A stretch of DNA of 64,000 bases from Nocardioides alkalitolerans (GTDB lineage Bacteria; Actinomycetota; Actinomycetes; Propionibacteriales; Nocardioidaceae). Below are positions 8,500 through 16,691 of this stretch, piece by piece. The notes below the pieces were generated by a model. The model ran no database searches. It was not told the DNA's origin and worked only from the letters and a program-made list of their open reading frames with translations. Where the stretch lies: assembly GCA_038184435.1 (NCBI GenBank), contig CP116227.1, forward strand, positions 3,191,501 to 3,255,500, written 5' to 3'. Made by a program: the position numbers and the translations under genes. Each line of letters starts with the position of its first letter. Within the stretch, counting starts at the first letter, position 1.

Positions 8500-8889
8500 A
8501 TGACGGACGACCAGATCACACCCCTGCCCCCGCTCTCGTGGTGGCTGCTCCTCGCCGTCGGTCTGGCCGCGGTCGCGGGGATGCTGTACCTCGCGTTCGT
8601 GCCCGCGACGGTCCACCAGACCGTCGACGACGACGACCACCCCGGCTACACGACGACGTGCGCCTCGCTGGTCGCGGCCGGCTGGCCCGGCGACGTGCAC
8701 CCGAGCGAGCGCCAGACCTCGCGCGGCGTCACGGAGACCGACACCTCCGAACCGCCGTACGACGCCTGCCACGCCCGCCGCACCCTCGCCGCCGCAGGGA
8801 TCGGCGCGCTCGCCGCTCCCGCGAGCGCGCTCGTCTACCTCGTGGCCGTCAGCCGCCGACGTACGCCGCGGGTCGACGCCCCGGCGTGA
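8500..8889 (+). CDS. Small two-span membrane protein, unknown
   Basis: 129 residues with two hydrophobic segments (about 12-34 and 95-117) around an extracytoplasmic loop of about 60 residues that holds two cysteines (in TTCAS and YDACHARR), probably a disulfide. The ATG at 8500 is preceded by GGAAGAGCGGGACC. I do not recognise a family. It follows the SDR gene by 51 bases in the same direction and ends against the convergent M23-like gene. Confidence 0.7.
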   Translation: MTDDQITPLPPLSWWLLLAVGLAAVAGMLYLAFVPATVHQTVDDDDHPGYTTTCASLVAAGWPGDVHPSERQTSRGVTETDTSEPPYDACHARRTLAAAGIGALAAPASALVYLVAVSRRRTPRVDAPA

Positions 8890-8898
8890 CTCCATGCC

Positions 8899-9531
8899 TC
8901 ACGGGCAGGCGGTCTCCCGCTGCTGCACGTCGCTGCCGCCGATGCGGCCCAGCGGCGTACCGGGGGAAGCGGTGGACGGCGCGAGGTAGCAGCTGTAGTC
9001 GCTGCGGTTGAAGCCCTCGAGGTGCAGGTGGGGACCCGTCCAGCAGTTCTCGTCGTAGGCGATGTCGCCCCCGACCACGCCCAGGACCGTGTCGGTGTCC
9101 ACCGTGTCGCCCTCGGCGACGCGCACCTCCTCGAGGTGGAGGTAGGCCACCCGGCCGATCTCGGTGCCTCCCTCGCTGACCGAGACCTGCACTCCCTCTC
9201 CCCCGCCACCGTTCGAGCACGAGGGGGCGACCTTGGCGACGGTGAGGGTGAGGCCGTCCGGTCCGCTCAGGCGTGGACGCACCGGGGTCCCGGCGGGGAC
9301 GCCGTAGTCGGCCGACCAGTCGCCGGGGTACCCCGTCTCGGCGTCCTCGAAGTTCACGGCCGTGTGGTGGCCGTCGGGGTGACTGGTGAGCGTCGCGTCG
9401 TAGTCGGCCTCGATCGTCACCTCCGAGCCGCCCGCGTGGGCCGGTGGGGCGAGGAGGGCGGTCGAGGCGGCAGTGGTCGCCGTGGTGGCGGCAAGCGTGA
9501 GGGCAGCAGCGGCTGCGGTGTGGAGGCGCAC
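8899..9531 (-). CDS. Secreted M23 (LytM-like) peptidase-domain protein
   Basis: 210 residues from a GTG at 9531 with GGGAG six bases upstream; an ATG at 9570 is possible but lacks such a site. A signal peptide of about 33 residues ends in APPAHA. The LytM/M23 fold is indicated by AYLHLEEV, a GDTV-x-LGVVGG stretch and CWTGPHLHLEG, the HxH zinc motif. The first zinc motif, normally HxxxD, reads HTAVN, so the Asp ligand appears replaced by Asn. Activity against peptidoglycan is therefore uncertain. Confidence 0.82.
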   Translation of the reverse strand: MRLHTAAAAALTLAATTATTAASTALLAPPAHAGGSEVTIEADYDATLTSHPDGHHTAVNFEDAETGYPGDWSADYGVPAGTPVRPRLSGPDGLTLTVAKVAPSCSNGGGGEGVQVSVSEGGTEIGRVAYLHLEEVRVAEGDTVDTDTVLGVVGGDIAYDENCWTGPHLHLEGFNRSDYSCYLAPSTASPGTPLGRIGGSDVQQRETACP

Positions 9532-9618
9532 GTTGTTCTCCCGAGAGTCGACGTTCGTTCCGCGTTCCACGCTACGACGACGAGGCGGTGTGTCAAGGCC
9601 CCCGGTCGTGCCCGGGAC

Positions 9619-10104
9619 TCAGTGCCAGCTCCGCGAGCTGCGGGTCGACGTCACCAGCAGCGGACGGTCGCCGAGCAGCCCGGACCACCGCACGGCGAGG
9701 GCCAGCGCGTGCCAGAGCAGCGTGCTCGTCCCGGCCGAGAGCGGCTTGCCGTCGTCGTCGACGGTCGTCACGCCGTACGTCGCCGCGGCGCGCCCGGGCC
9801 ACAGCCGCGCCACCTGGCCGGAGGCCACGACGGCGCGCTTCTCGAGGAGCTCGAGGCTGGTGTAGCCCATCGGCACGTTCGCCAGCAGCGCCTCGTCGGC
9901 GAAGTCCGCGAGCTCGCCGCAGCGCGACAGGCCGTGGTTGGTGCGCACGAGGAACAGCAGCTCGTCGTGCCCGGTCGCCGTCGCCGCGGGACGACCCGCG
10001 AGCCACCCGGACGGGCCCGGGGCGCGGAGCTCCTGACGCCCCACCCGCACCGAGCGGTCGTGCCACGCGTCGGCGTCGGTGACCATGGGGATGTTCAGGC
10101 TCAC
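9619..10104 (-). CDS. Unknown protein translationally coupled to mycP
   Basis: 161 residues from a GTG at 10104 whose bases overlap the mycP stop (GTGA). The sequence starts VSLNIPMVTDADAWHDRSVRVG and contains DELLFLVRTNHGLSRCGELADFADEALL and WARL-like GQVARLWPGRAAATYGV stretches; there is no signal peptide or membrane segment. The longer frame upstream only runs antisense-like through mycP in another frame. I do not recognise the family. As the last gene of the ESX minus-strand operon, an accessory role in that system is inferred from position only. Confidence 0.75.
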   Translation of the reverse strand: MSLNIPMVTDADAWHDRSVRVGRQELRAPGPSGWLAGRPAATATGHDELLFLVRTNHGLSRCGELADFADEALLANVPMGYTSLELLEKRAVVASGQVARLWPGRAAATYGVTTVDDDGKPLSAGTSTLLWHALALAVRWSGLLGDRPLLVTSTRSSRSWH

Positions 10105-11351
10105 CGCCGCCGCCACCGGCTCGTCGCGGGCCGCAGCACGAGCGCGAGGGCCAGCGCCGCCCCGGCGAGCAGGCCCCACCACAGGAACTCCGAGCGTGAC
10201 ACCCCGAGGTGGTCCTCCGGCGCGCGCGGTGCCCGCGCCTCGACCGTCTCGCCGGGCAGCGTCGTGCTCGTCGTGACGGTGCCGTCGGGGGCCACCTCGA
10301 GCACTCGCGTCAGCGCCTCGAGGGGCTGCACGACCCCCGCCCCGCCGTACGCGTTCGGCGCGTCCGTCACCCCGCCCGCCGTCGCGACGATCCGCGAGGC
10401 CACCTGGGGGGCCGTCCAGCCGTTGCCCGAGCTGAACATGACCGCGGCCAGGCCGCTGACGACGGCCGTGGCGTACGACGACGAGGCCGGCACCTCGCAC
10501 GCCCCGTCAGGCAGCAGGGTGAGCGCGCCGCCGCTCGGGGCGACGACGTCCGTCGAGTAGGACGGCCGCGTCCACGACGAGGCCGGGGCGCCGAGCTCCG
10601 GCATCGCGGCGACGCCGAGCACGTTGGGGAGGTCGTACGCCGCGGGGTAGGCCACCGCGTCCGACGGATCCTCCTGCGGGCGGTTGCCGAGGCTCGGCGG
10701 GTCGCCGCCCTCGACGTTGAGGCCGGCGGCGACGACCAGCACGTCGAGGTCGCCCAGCTGCTGGACCAGCGAGCCGATCTCCGGCGACTGCGAGGCGTCG
10801 ACGGTCATGGACACGTTGACGACCTTGATGTTCCCGCCCGCGTGGTTGGCGACGACCCACTGCAGGCCCGCGGCCAGTCCGGCGACCGACGGCTCGACGA
10901 GCCCGTCCTGCCCACCCTCGCCCGTGTTCACGTCGGCGACCTGCACCGCGTAGATCTTCGCGGCCGGAGCGACCCCCACCCCCGGACCGCCGCCGCGTCC
11001 CGCGATGATCCCCGCCACCTTGGTGCCGTGGTAGGACTCCGTCGTCGGCGTGGTGCCGGCCAGGTTCACCGATCCCGCCACCGGGAGCGCGTCGCTGGCG
11101 GCCACCCCCGTGTCGATGACCGCGACCCCGACCCCCTCGCCGCGCGCGATGCGGTGGAGCGACGCGTAGTCGAGGTCGGTCGCCAGCGGAGACGTCCCCT
11201 CGCTGCTCAGCGGCTCCCCGTTCTGCGACGGTCCCGCCGGGCACTCGACGGCCGCCGCCGGCGCGGTGGCCCCGGGCAGCAGCGTCACGCACGTCGCCGC
11301 GGCCGTCAGCCCGAGCGCCGGTACGACGCGCCCCACCGCCCGTCGGATCAC
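10101..11351 (-). CDS. mycP: Mycosin: ESX-associated subtilisin-like protease
   Basis: Membrane-anchored S8 serine protease that processes and stabilises the type VII machine. The 416 residues have a signal peptide (1-34), Asp80 in VIDTG, His108 in YHGTKVAG, an AAGLN oxyanion region and Ser292 in SSSYATAVVSG. A C-terminal membrane helix (about 386-406) is followed by SRWRRR. The GTG start overlaps the eccB stop. The catalytic triad is complete, so it should be active. Confidence 0.94.
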   Translation of the reverse strand: MIRRAVGRVVPALGLTAAATCVTLLPGATAPAAAVECPAGPSQNGEPLSSEGTSPLATDLDYASLHRIARGEGVGVAVIDTGVAASDALPVAGSVNLAGTTPTTESYHGTKVAGIIAGRGGGPGVGVAPAAKIYAVQVADVNTGEGGQDGLVEPSVAGLAAGLQWVVANHAGGNIKVVNVSMTVDASQSPEIGSLVQQLGDLDVLVVAAGLNVEGGDPPSLGNRPQEDPSDAVAYPAAYDLPNVLGVAAMPELGAPASSWTRPSYSTDVVAPSGGALTLLPDGACEVPASSSYATAVVSGLAAVMFSSGNGWTAPQVASRIVATAGGVTDAPNAYGGAGVVQPLEALTRVLEVAPDGTVTTSTTLPGETVEARAPRAPEDHLGVSRSEFLWWGLLAGAALALALVLRPATSRWRRR

Positions 11352-12850
11352 CCGCCCGCTCCCGCCTCGGCCTCGGCGCCCTCCTCGGCGGGCGCCTCCT
11401 CGCCCGGGGCGACCGGCGGGCAGGTGCGGTCCGCCTGCGCGCTGGACCCGATCGGTCGGAGCGCCTCCTCGCGGGTCAGGGTGACCCCGCAGCCGAAGTG
11501 CTCGATCCAGGCCGTCGGCACGACGGCGGCGTCGTCGATCCCGTAGCCGAGCTGGGTGAGTGCGTCACCGGGCAGCGCGTAGCGCACGCCCTGGGAGTCG
11601 ACGAGGAACGCGTCGCCCGCGCGGGTGTCGGTGAAGCCGCCGACCCGCACGACGGCGCCACTGCCGCGCTCGACGAAGGTGCGCACCTTGTCGGCGCCGA
11701 CCCCCTCGGCGGCCGCGGGCGCGGACGGCCGGAACGCGAGGGACACCGTCGGGGGCACGTCGTCGTGGGTGCTCAGCACGACGCACGGCTGCTGGGCCGC
11801 CGCGTCCTGCCGGAGCTCGGGACGGTCGACGGGCCAGACGTCGTTGGGGGCCGGGTCGGCGTACCGGGTCCCGATGTCGCCGGTGACCTGGGACGGCTCG
11901 CCGATGTTGGGCAGCGTGCGGTAGACCGCGGCCCCGAAGTCCGACATCTCGCGGTAGCCGTCGGCCGTCAGCACGACCTCGTCCCCGTTGCGGTCGAGCA
12001 CGAGCATGCCGGTGAGCGCCGGGTTGCCGTTGGAGAGGGTGAGCCCCTCGATGCCCTGGCCGGGCTGGTCGAGCTGCCCCTCGAAGTCGAAGGCGTCGAG
12101 CCCCAGCGGGGGCGCCGCCGGGAACAGGTCGACCCAGTCGCGCGGCACCTCCACGACGTCCTCCGGCACGGGCCCCTCGAGCACCTCGAGCAGCTCGGCG
12201 GCGGCCTCGGCGGACGGGATCTCCATGCGGAAGACGCGTGGCGTGCCGTTCGCGTCGGGCTGGCCGGGGGCCAGCAGGAAGTAGGCGCCGCCGCTGCTGA
12301 CGACCATCGCCGCCTGCTCGTCCACCTCGACCGAGGGATCGGACGCCACGGCGACCTGGAACCCGCCCCCGTTCGTCGTGCACCCGGTCCACCCGGTGCG
12401 GACCAGCGCGTCGCCACCCGGCATCGCGACCGGCGCCTCGGGGATGCCGATGGCGTCGGCCTGCTCGTACTTGTTGATCTCCTCCTCCGGCACCGTCGTC
12501 GGGTTGAGGTCGGAACCGAGGATGAGGCGCGCCGAGGTGGCGTTGACGATGGGCACCAGCACGGTGTCCTCGCCGTTCTCCCCGACCTGCACGAGGTAGA
12601 GCTGCACCGAGTCCTCGGCGAGCACGACGCCCTCGCTGTCGGCCCAGCCGGCGTTCGGCCGGGGCTTGATGAAGCCGAGCACGGCGGCGGCGGCCAGCAC
12701 GAGCACGGTGATGGCGACGCCGCCGATGATGGCCCGGCCGGGCCGGCTCGGCTCGACCTCGCGGCCGCCCGGGGCGCCGGAGACGAAGGCGGTCACGAGC
12801 CGCCGACGGCTGAAGGAGTAGGCCTCGACGAGGTCTCGCTTGGTGGCCAC
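11348..12850 (-). CDS. eccB: Type VII secretion protein EccB
   Basis: Core component of the ESX membrane complex, with one membrane helix and a large extracytoplasmic repeat domain. 500 residues: the family start MATKRDLVEAYSFSRRRLVTAF, a helix at about 41-62, then the R-type repeat domain with GCTTNGGGF and LSTHDDVPPTV cysteines near conserved places. The C-terminal tail is rich in Glu and Ala. The GTG start lies one base after the eccD stop. Length and order fit the ESX family. Confidence 0.94.
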   Translation of the reverse strand: MATKRDLVEAYSFSRRRLVTAFVSGAPGGREVEPSRPGRAIIGGVAITVLVLAAAAVLGFIKPRPNAGWADSEGVVLAEDSVQLYLVQVGENGEDTVLVPIVNATSARLILGSDLNPTTVPEEEINKYEQADAIGIPEAPVAMPGGDALVRTGWTGCTTNGGGFQVAVASDPSVEVDEQAAMVVSSGGAYFLLAPGQPDANGTPRVFRMEIPSAEAAAELLEVLEGPVPEDVVEVPRDWVDLFPAAPPLGLDAFDFEGQLDQPGQGIEGLTLSNGNPALTGMLVLDRNGDEVVLTADGYREMSDFGAAVYRTLPNIGEPSQVTGDIGTRYADPAPNDVWPVDRPELRQDAAAQQPCVVLSTHDDVPPTVSLAFRPSAPAAAEGVGADKVRTFVERGSGAVVRVGGFTDTRAGDAFLVDSQGVRYALPGDALTQLGYGIDDAAVVPTAWIEHFGCGVTLTREEALRPIGSSAQADRTCPPVAPGEEAPAEEGAEAEAGAGG

Positions 12851-12851
12851 G

Positions 12852-14198
12852 TCAGCGCGCGATCAGGTCGGGCACGCCCACCGCGAGGGCGAGCAGCGGG
12901 AAGAGGGCCACGAGCGCGATCGTCTCGGCGATGTCGCCCAGACGCGCGCGGCGCACCGAGGTGCCGCCCGGCACCAGCGTCGTCAGGAGCACGAGGCCAC
13001 CCGCGACCGCCAGCGCGACGGCGGCGGTGGGCCGCCAGTCCGGGTGGACCACGAGCACGCTGACGGCGGTGACGAGCAGCCCGAGGATGCCGGTGCCGAG
13101 ACCGACGAGCACCTCGAGCCCGGTGCGGTACTGCCGCGTCCGCATCATCACCACGACGCAGCAGAGGGCGGCGAGCACGGTGCCGGAGAGGCCCAGCCCC
13201 ACCGCCAGCGGCGCGACCAGCACCACCAGCAGGCCCACCGCGGAGGTGATGCCGACGAGGATCTCGTGGGCCGTGCGGGCGTCGGCCAGCACCCGCTCCG
13301 GATCGATGTCGTCGGGGTCGTTCTGGATGTCGTCGACGGTGGCCAGCTGGTCGACCCGGGTCGAGGTCGCGCTGAGCGCGAGCCAGGGGAAGACGCTGCC
13401 CGCCACCACGACGAAGACGAGCACGACGGTGAGGACGGCGCTCGGGTCCCAGTCCGTCACCCCGAACAGCCACCCCCCGACGGCCATCAGCCCGCCGAGG
13501 AGCACCGGTGCGGCGAGGAGCGGGCGACCGTCCTCGAGGCCCACCACCACGACGAGGGCCACGGCCAGGACGCCGAGACCGACCGCGGTGAGCACCGGCA
13601 CGTCCCACTCCACGGCGGCCAGGTAGCCCGCCACCCCGCCGTACGCCGCGCCGAGGAGACCGACGACGACCGCCGCCTGCCGCTCGTGCTGGACGCGGGA
13701 CAGGACGACCGCCCCGGCGCCCAGCACCAGGGCGATGACCGCGGCGCCGACGCCGGCCAGGAGGGAGTCGCTCTGGATGAGGAGCGACCAGGCGCCGACC
13801 CCGAGGAGCAGGGCCGCGGCCCCGAGGGCCGTGCGGCGACCCGCCGCCGGCTCCCAGGGCTTGAGCTCGCGCTCGACGACGTCCGTCATCGCCTCGACGA
13901 CGTCGTCGTACACGCGCGGCGGGTCGTCGTCGACGCCCGCGCTGACGGTGAGGAGGCCACCGTCCTCGACGCCCTGGATCATGAGGCCGGCGTCGTGGGC
14001 CAGCGTGCGGCCGTCGTGGGTCACCACGCGGTAGCCGCCGTGCACCGTCGCGGCGTCGAGGAGACCGACGCTGCGGGCCAGCTCGGGCACCAGCTCGGCC
14101 ACCGGCACGGCCGACGGGAGGACGAGGTCGACCCGCCGCCGCCCGGACGCCACGGTCACACGCACCAGACCCGACGTACCGACCTGTGCCTGGCTCAT
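12852..14198 (-). CDS. eccD: Type VII secretion integral membrane protein EccD
   Basis: 448 residues: an N-terminal ubiquitin-like domain (about 10-95, VRVTVASGRRRVDLVLPS to GLMIQGVEDGG) followed by about 11 hydrophobic helices to the C terminus, the EccD plan. EccD dimers form the membrane vestibule of the ESX pore. The ATG at 14198 follows GGAGGGGCCCC. It is preceded by a strong hairpin and then by the WXG100 pair, so it is probably transcribed by readthrough from that pair. Confidence 0.93.
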   Translation of the reverse strand: MSQAQVGTSGLVRVTVASGRRRVDLVLPSAVPVAELVPELARSVGLLDAATVHGGYRVVTHDGRTLAHDAGLMIQGVEDGGLLTVSAGVDDDPPRVYDDVVEAMTDVVERELKPWEPAAGRRTALGAAALLLGVGAWSLLIQSDSLLAGVGAAVIALVLGAGAVVLSRVQHERQAAVVVGLLGAAYGGVAGYLAAVEWDVPVLTAVGLGVLAVALVVVVGLEDGRPLLAAPVLLGGLMAVGGWLFGVTDWDPSAVLTVVLVFVVVAGSVFPWLALSATSTRVDQLATVDDIQNDPDDIDPERVLADARTAHEILVGITSAVGLLVVLVAPLAVGLGLSGTVLAALCCVVVMMRTRQYRTGLEVLVGLGTGILGLLVTAVSVLVVHPDWRPTAAVALAVAGGLVLLTTLVPGGTSVRRARLGDIAETIALVALFPLLALAVGVPDLIAR

Positions 14199-14287
14199 CG
14201 TGGGGCCCCTCCTCGGGCTCGGCGGGTCACGCGCCCGGAGGGCGGCCCGCAGGGGGAGGTGCGGCGGGGGCGCCGCACCCGGACACA

Positions 14288-14323
14288 CGAGCCGCCCCGA
14301 CCATCACTGGTCGGGGCGGCTCG
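14288..14323. terminator. 16-bp perfect hairpin between the WXG100 pair and eccD
   Basis: Arms 14288-14303 and 14308-14323 (CGAGCCGCCCCGACCA on the left) pair perfectly around a TCAC loop, ten bases after the WXG100 stop. No T-run follows on the minus strand. It could act as a partial terminator or 3' RNA stabiliser, keeping substrate mRNA above machine mRNA. Confidence 0.7.
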
Positions 14324-14332
14324 GTCGACGAC

Positions 14333-14623
14333 TCAGACCGGGAAGCGGTCCGCGCCGCGGAGGTCGGCCGCGCGGTACTCCTGGTTGGAGGCCTGGACCG
14401 CGTTGCCGGTGCTCTCCAGCAGCGCGATCATCTCGGCGATCGCGGTGTCCCACTGCGCCTTGGCGGTGAGGTAGGCCTGCTGCGCCTGGCCCTCCCACTC
14501 GCTGCGCAGCGGCGAGAGCTCGCTCTCGAGCTGGTCGAGGCGCCCCTCGATGTCGCGGGCGGTGCTGACGAGGTCCTGCGAGGCAGCCTCGAGGCTGCCG
14601 TGGTTGACGCGGATTCCGCTCAT
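14333..14623 (-). CDS. WXG100-family ESX substrate (EsxA/B-like)
   Basis: 96 residues, two predicted helices joined by the WEG turn (SEWEGQAQQAYLTAK, Trp about residue 43), the WXG100 helical hairpin. It starts MSGIRVNHGSLEAASQD. No YxxxD/E-type secretion motif is obvious; the tail reads QEYRAADLRGADRFPV. It pairs with the second WXG100 gene 27 bases upstream, as EsxA/EsxB heterodimers do, and should be exported by the ESX machine encoded around it. Confidence 0.92.
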   Translation of the reverse strand: MSGIRVNHGSLEAASQDLVSTARDIEGRLDQLESELSPLRSEWEGQAQQAYLTAKAQWDTAIAEMIALLESTGNAVQASNQEYRAADLRGADRFPV

Positions 14624-14650
14624 GTCTCTCTCCTGCTCCTCGAGCCCGGC

Positions 14651-14959
14651 TCAGCCGAGGCGGTTGAACTGCGACTGGAAGGTGTCGGCCTGCGTGGTGT
14701 CCGTCGAGACCGCGTCGGTCTCGGTGTCCCGCAGGGAGGCCTCGAAGTTGTTGAGGGCGTTGGTGATCGTCTGCTGCTTCTCCTGCCAGGCGTTGTGCAG
14801 CTGGTGGAAGGCCGCGGCACCCTGGCCGCCCCACTGCGCGCCGATGCCCTGGATCTTGCTGGAGAGCGTCTGGCTCTTGCGGTCGAGGTCGATCTTCGCC
14901 TCGGCGACCAGCTGGGCCGCGCTGGAGAGACTGCCCTCTCCGATCTGAACGTTCGACAT
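14651..14959 (-). CDS. WXG100-family ESX substrate, partner
   Basis: 102 residues from an ATG at 14959 with AAGGAG six bases upstream; an ATG two codons earlier (14965) is also possible. A WGG turn (IGAQWGGQGAAAFHQLHNAW) joins two helices in the standard WXG100 hairpin. The C-terminal part is Ser/Thr/Gln-rich. First gene of the esx pair after 133 bases of intergenic sequence, which probably holds the pair's own promoter. Likely forms a heterodimer with the next gene product. Confidence 0.92.
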   Translation of the reverse strand: MSNVQIGEGSLSSAAQLVAEAKIDLDRKSQTLSSKIQGIGAQWGGQGAAAFHQLHNAWQEKQQTITNALNNFEASLRDTETDAVSTDTTQADTFQSQFNRLG

Positions 14960-15092
14960 GCTCATCTCCTTCTCCCCCGAGCGGTTTCCGAGACGCGCGA
15001 GGAGCTGACCGTGTGGTTCGGACTCGCCGGGAGAGGTCGCTGCCCACCCGGACGGTGGCGTGTGGTACCCGGGGCCCGAACCGGTAAACACC

Positions 15093-16469
15093 TCAGCCGA
15101 CGATTTCCCAGATTCTGCGGAAAACCCCGACCGTCACGACGAAGGCCGGCACGGCGAGCGCGACGGTCAGCGCCTCGGCGATCTCGGCGCGCCGTCCCCA
15201 CCACACCGAGCGCCACCCGCGGCCCAGCGCGACGGCCGCGGCGACCACCGCGACACCGACCACGACGGCGGCCAGCCCGAGACGGCCCGACCACGACTGC
15301 TCCGCCACCACGGCCACCAGCACGCACCCCAGGCACCACAGGCCCGCGAGCCGCAGGGCCACCCGTGCGGCGGGGTGCCGGTAGCTGCGGGCCACCAGCA
15401 GCTGCGTGCAGCCCACCAGCGTGACCAGCAGCGGCGCGCCCACCTCGTCGATCGGCAGACGGGTCGTCTGCAGCACGAGGGGGGCGGCCACCAGGGAGAC
15501 GGCGAGCACGGCCGTCGCCGCCGACCCGACCAGCCGTGCCCCGCGCTCGACGACGTCCTCGACGGCCGCGCGGCGGATGATCGTGCGGGTGCGCCGGCTC
15601 GTCGTGCGGTCGCGCGCCGACCAGGCCGAGACGGCCAGGCGTTCGAGGTCCACGAGAGTCTGGTCGGGCACGTCGACGGCCACACCGGGCACGAAGCGGC
15701 CCGCCACGAGGCAGAGCAGCAGCAGGGTCGCCCACACCACCCGCTCGTGGAGCCCGACCACCGCGGCGAGGCCGGCCACGACGAACACCGTGCCCCCGGC
15801 CCACATCCACACGCGCAGCTGCTCGTCGGACACCCCCGTCGAGGCGCGGGCGACCGCCGCCGTGACCGCCGCCCCGAGCGCTGCGATGCCGACGACCATG
15901 GGGAGCCGCGCGGACGCGGGGTCCCAGACGGCGACGAGCGCCGCCGTACCCCCGAAGACGGGAGCCGCCAGCACCCGCAGCTCCACGAGGCGGCCGAGCG
16001 GGAGCACCCCCACGAACGCCCCCGCGAGCAGCAGCCCGACCAGCAGCCGCCGGTCGTCCTCGCTGCCGCCGGCCAGCACCCCGAGCCCCGCCAGCAGGGC
16101 CGCGGCCGCGGCCAGCGCCACGAGGCAGCGGGCCACGGGACCCGGCCCGTCCGCAGGGTCCGTCCGGTGGCGGTCGCCCCGCTGGCGGTCGGGTACGGCG
16201 GGGGGTGCGCCGTACGTCGCCACGACGACGCTGCCCGAGCGGATGCCGGCGTCGGCCAGGGTGACCCGGCCGGGCAGCTCGGCGCCCCGGTGGTCGCAGA
16301 GGCGTGCGGGCGTGCGCTCGCCGGTCTGCTTGGCGTACTCCCGGAGCACGTCCACCGCGGAGGCGCCCTCGGGGACGAGGAGGTCGAGCACGCCGGAGCG
16401 GCCGTGCACGGAGAGCGCGAGCGTGCCCGTCGTGCTGCCGGCAGCCGCACCGGCCACGGTCTCGGTCAT
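15093..16469 (-). CDS. Second EccD-like membrane protein
   Basis: 458 residues with an N-terminal ubiquitin-like domain (about 16-90: TLALSVHGRSGVLDLLVPEGASAVDVL) followed by 10 or 11 hydrophobic helices, the same plan as EccD but only distantly similar in sequence. A basic loop (SARDRTTSRRTRTIIRRA) sits in the middle of the membrane part. No EccE gene is visible in the locus. This protein may take that place, or form a mixed dimer with EccD; both are inference. It is divergent from eccC across a palindrome-bearing intergenic region. Confidence 0.8.
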   Translation of the reverse strand: MTETVAGAAAGSTTGTLALSVHGRSGVLDLLVPEGASAVDVLREYAKQTGERTPARLCDHRGAELPGRVTLADAGIRSGSVVVATYGAPPAVPDRQRGDRHRTDPADGPGPVARCLVALAAAAALLAGLGVLAGGSEDDRRLLVGLLLAGAFVGVLPLGRLVELRVLAAPVFGGTAALVAVWDPASARLPMVVGIAALGAAVTAAVARASTGVSDEQLRVWMWAGGTVFVVAGLAAVVGLHERVVWATLLLLCLVAGRFVPGVAVDVPDQTLVDLERLAVSAWSARDRTTSRRTRTIIRRAAVEDVVERGARLVGSAATAVLAVSLVAAPLVLQTTRLPIDEVGAPLLVTLVGCTQLLVARSYRHPAARVALRLAGLWCLGCVLVAVVAEQSWSGRLGLAAVVVGVAVVAAAVALGRGWRSVWWGRRAEIAEALTVALAVPAFVVTVGVFRRIWEIVG

Positions 16470-16539
16470 CCGACCCCTCTCTCGTCAGGGCGCGCCGGTG
16501 GCGCACGAGGGAGGCTAGTTCCCCGCCCGCGACCGGACT

Positions 16540-16561
16540 ACCCGTCCCGATCGGGACGGGT
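16540..16561. promoter_or_regulatory. 22-bp perfect palindrome between eccD-like and eccC
   Basis: The core CCCGTCCCGATCGGGACGGG (16541-16560) is flanked by A and T that also pair. It lies 71 bases upstream of the eccD-like start and 131 upstream of eccC, centred in the only divergent promoter region of the ESX locus. It looks like a dimeric repressor or activator site. Confidence 0.6.
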
Positions 16562-16691
16562 TTCCAGCGACATCTCCACAAGGTGCGCGGCGGGGGTTTC
16601 GCCAGGGGGTCCGACGGGGCACGAAGGCGCCGGTGCGGCCTGCCCTGGCGCGTACCGTGAGGGGCCCGACCGGGCCGACGAGGGGAGCCGT

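Noticed and set aside
15060..16691. N-terminal extension of EccC to give 1888 residues
   Set aside because: The extension is antisense to the EccD-like gene; the GTG at 16692 with a good ribosome site gives the normal EccC length.
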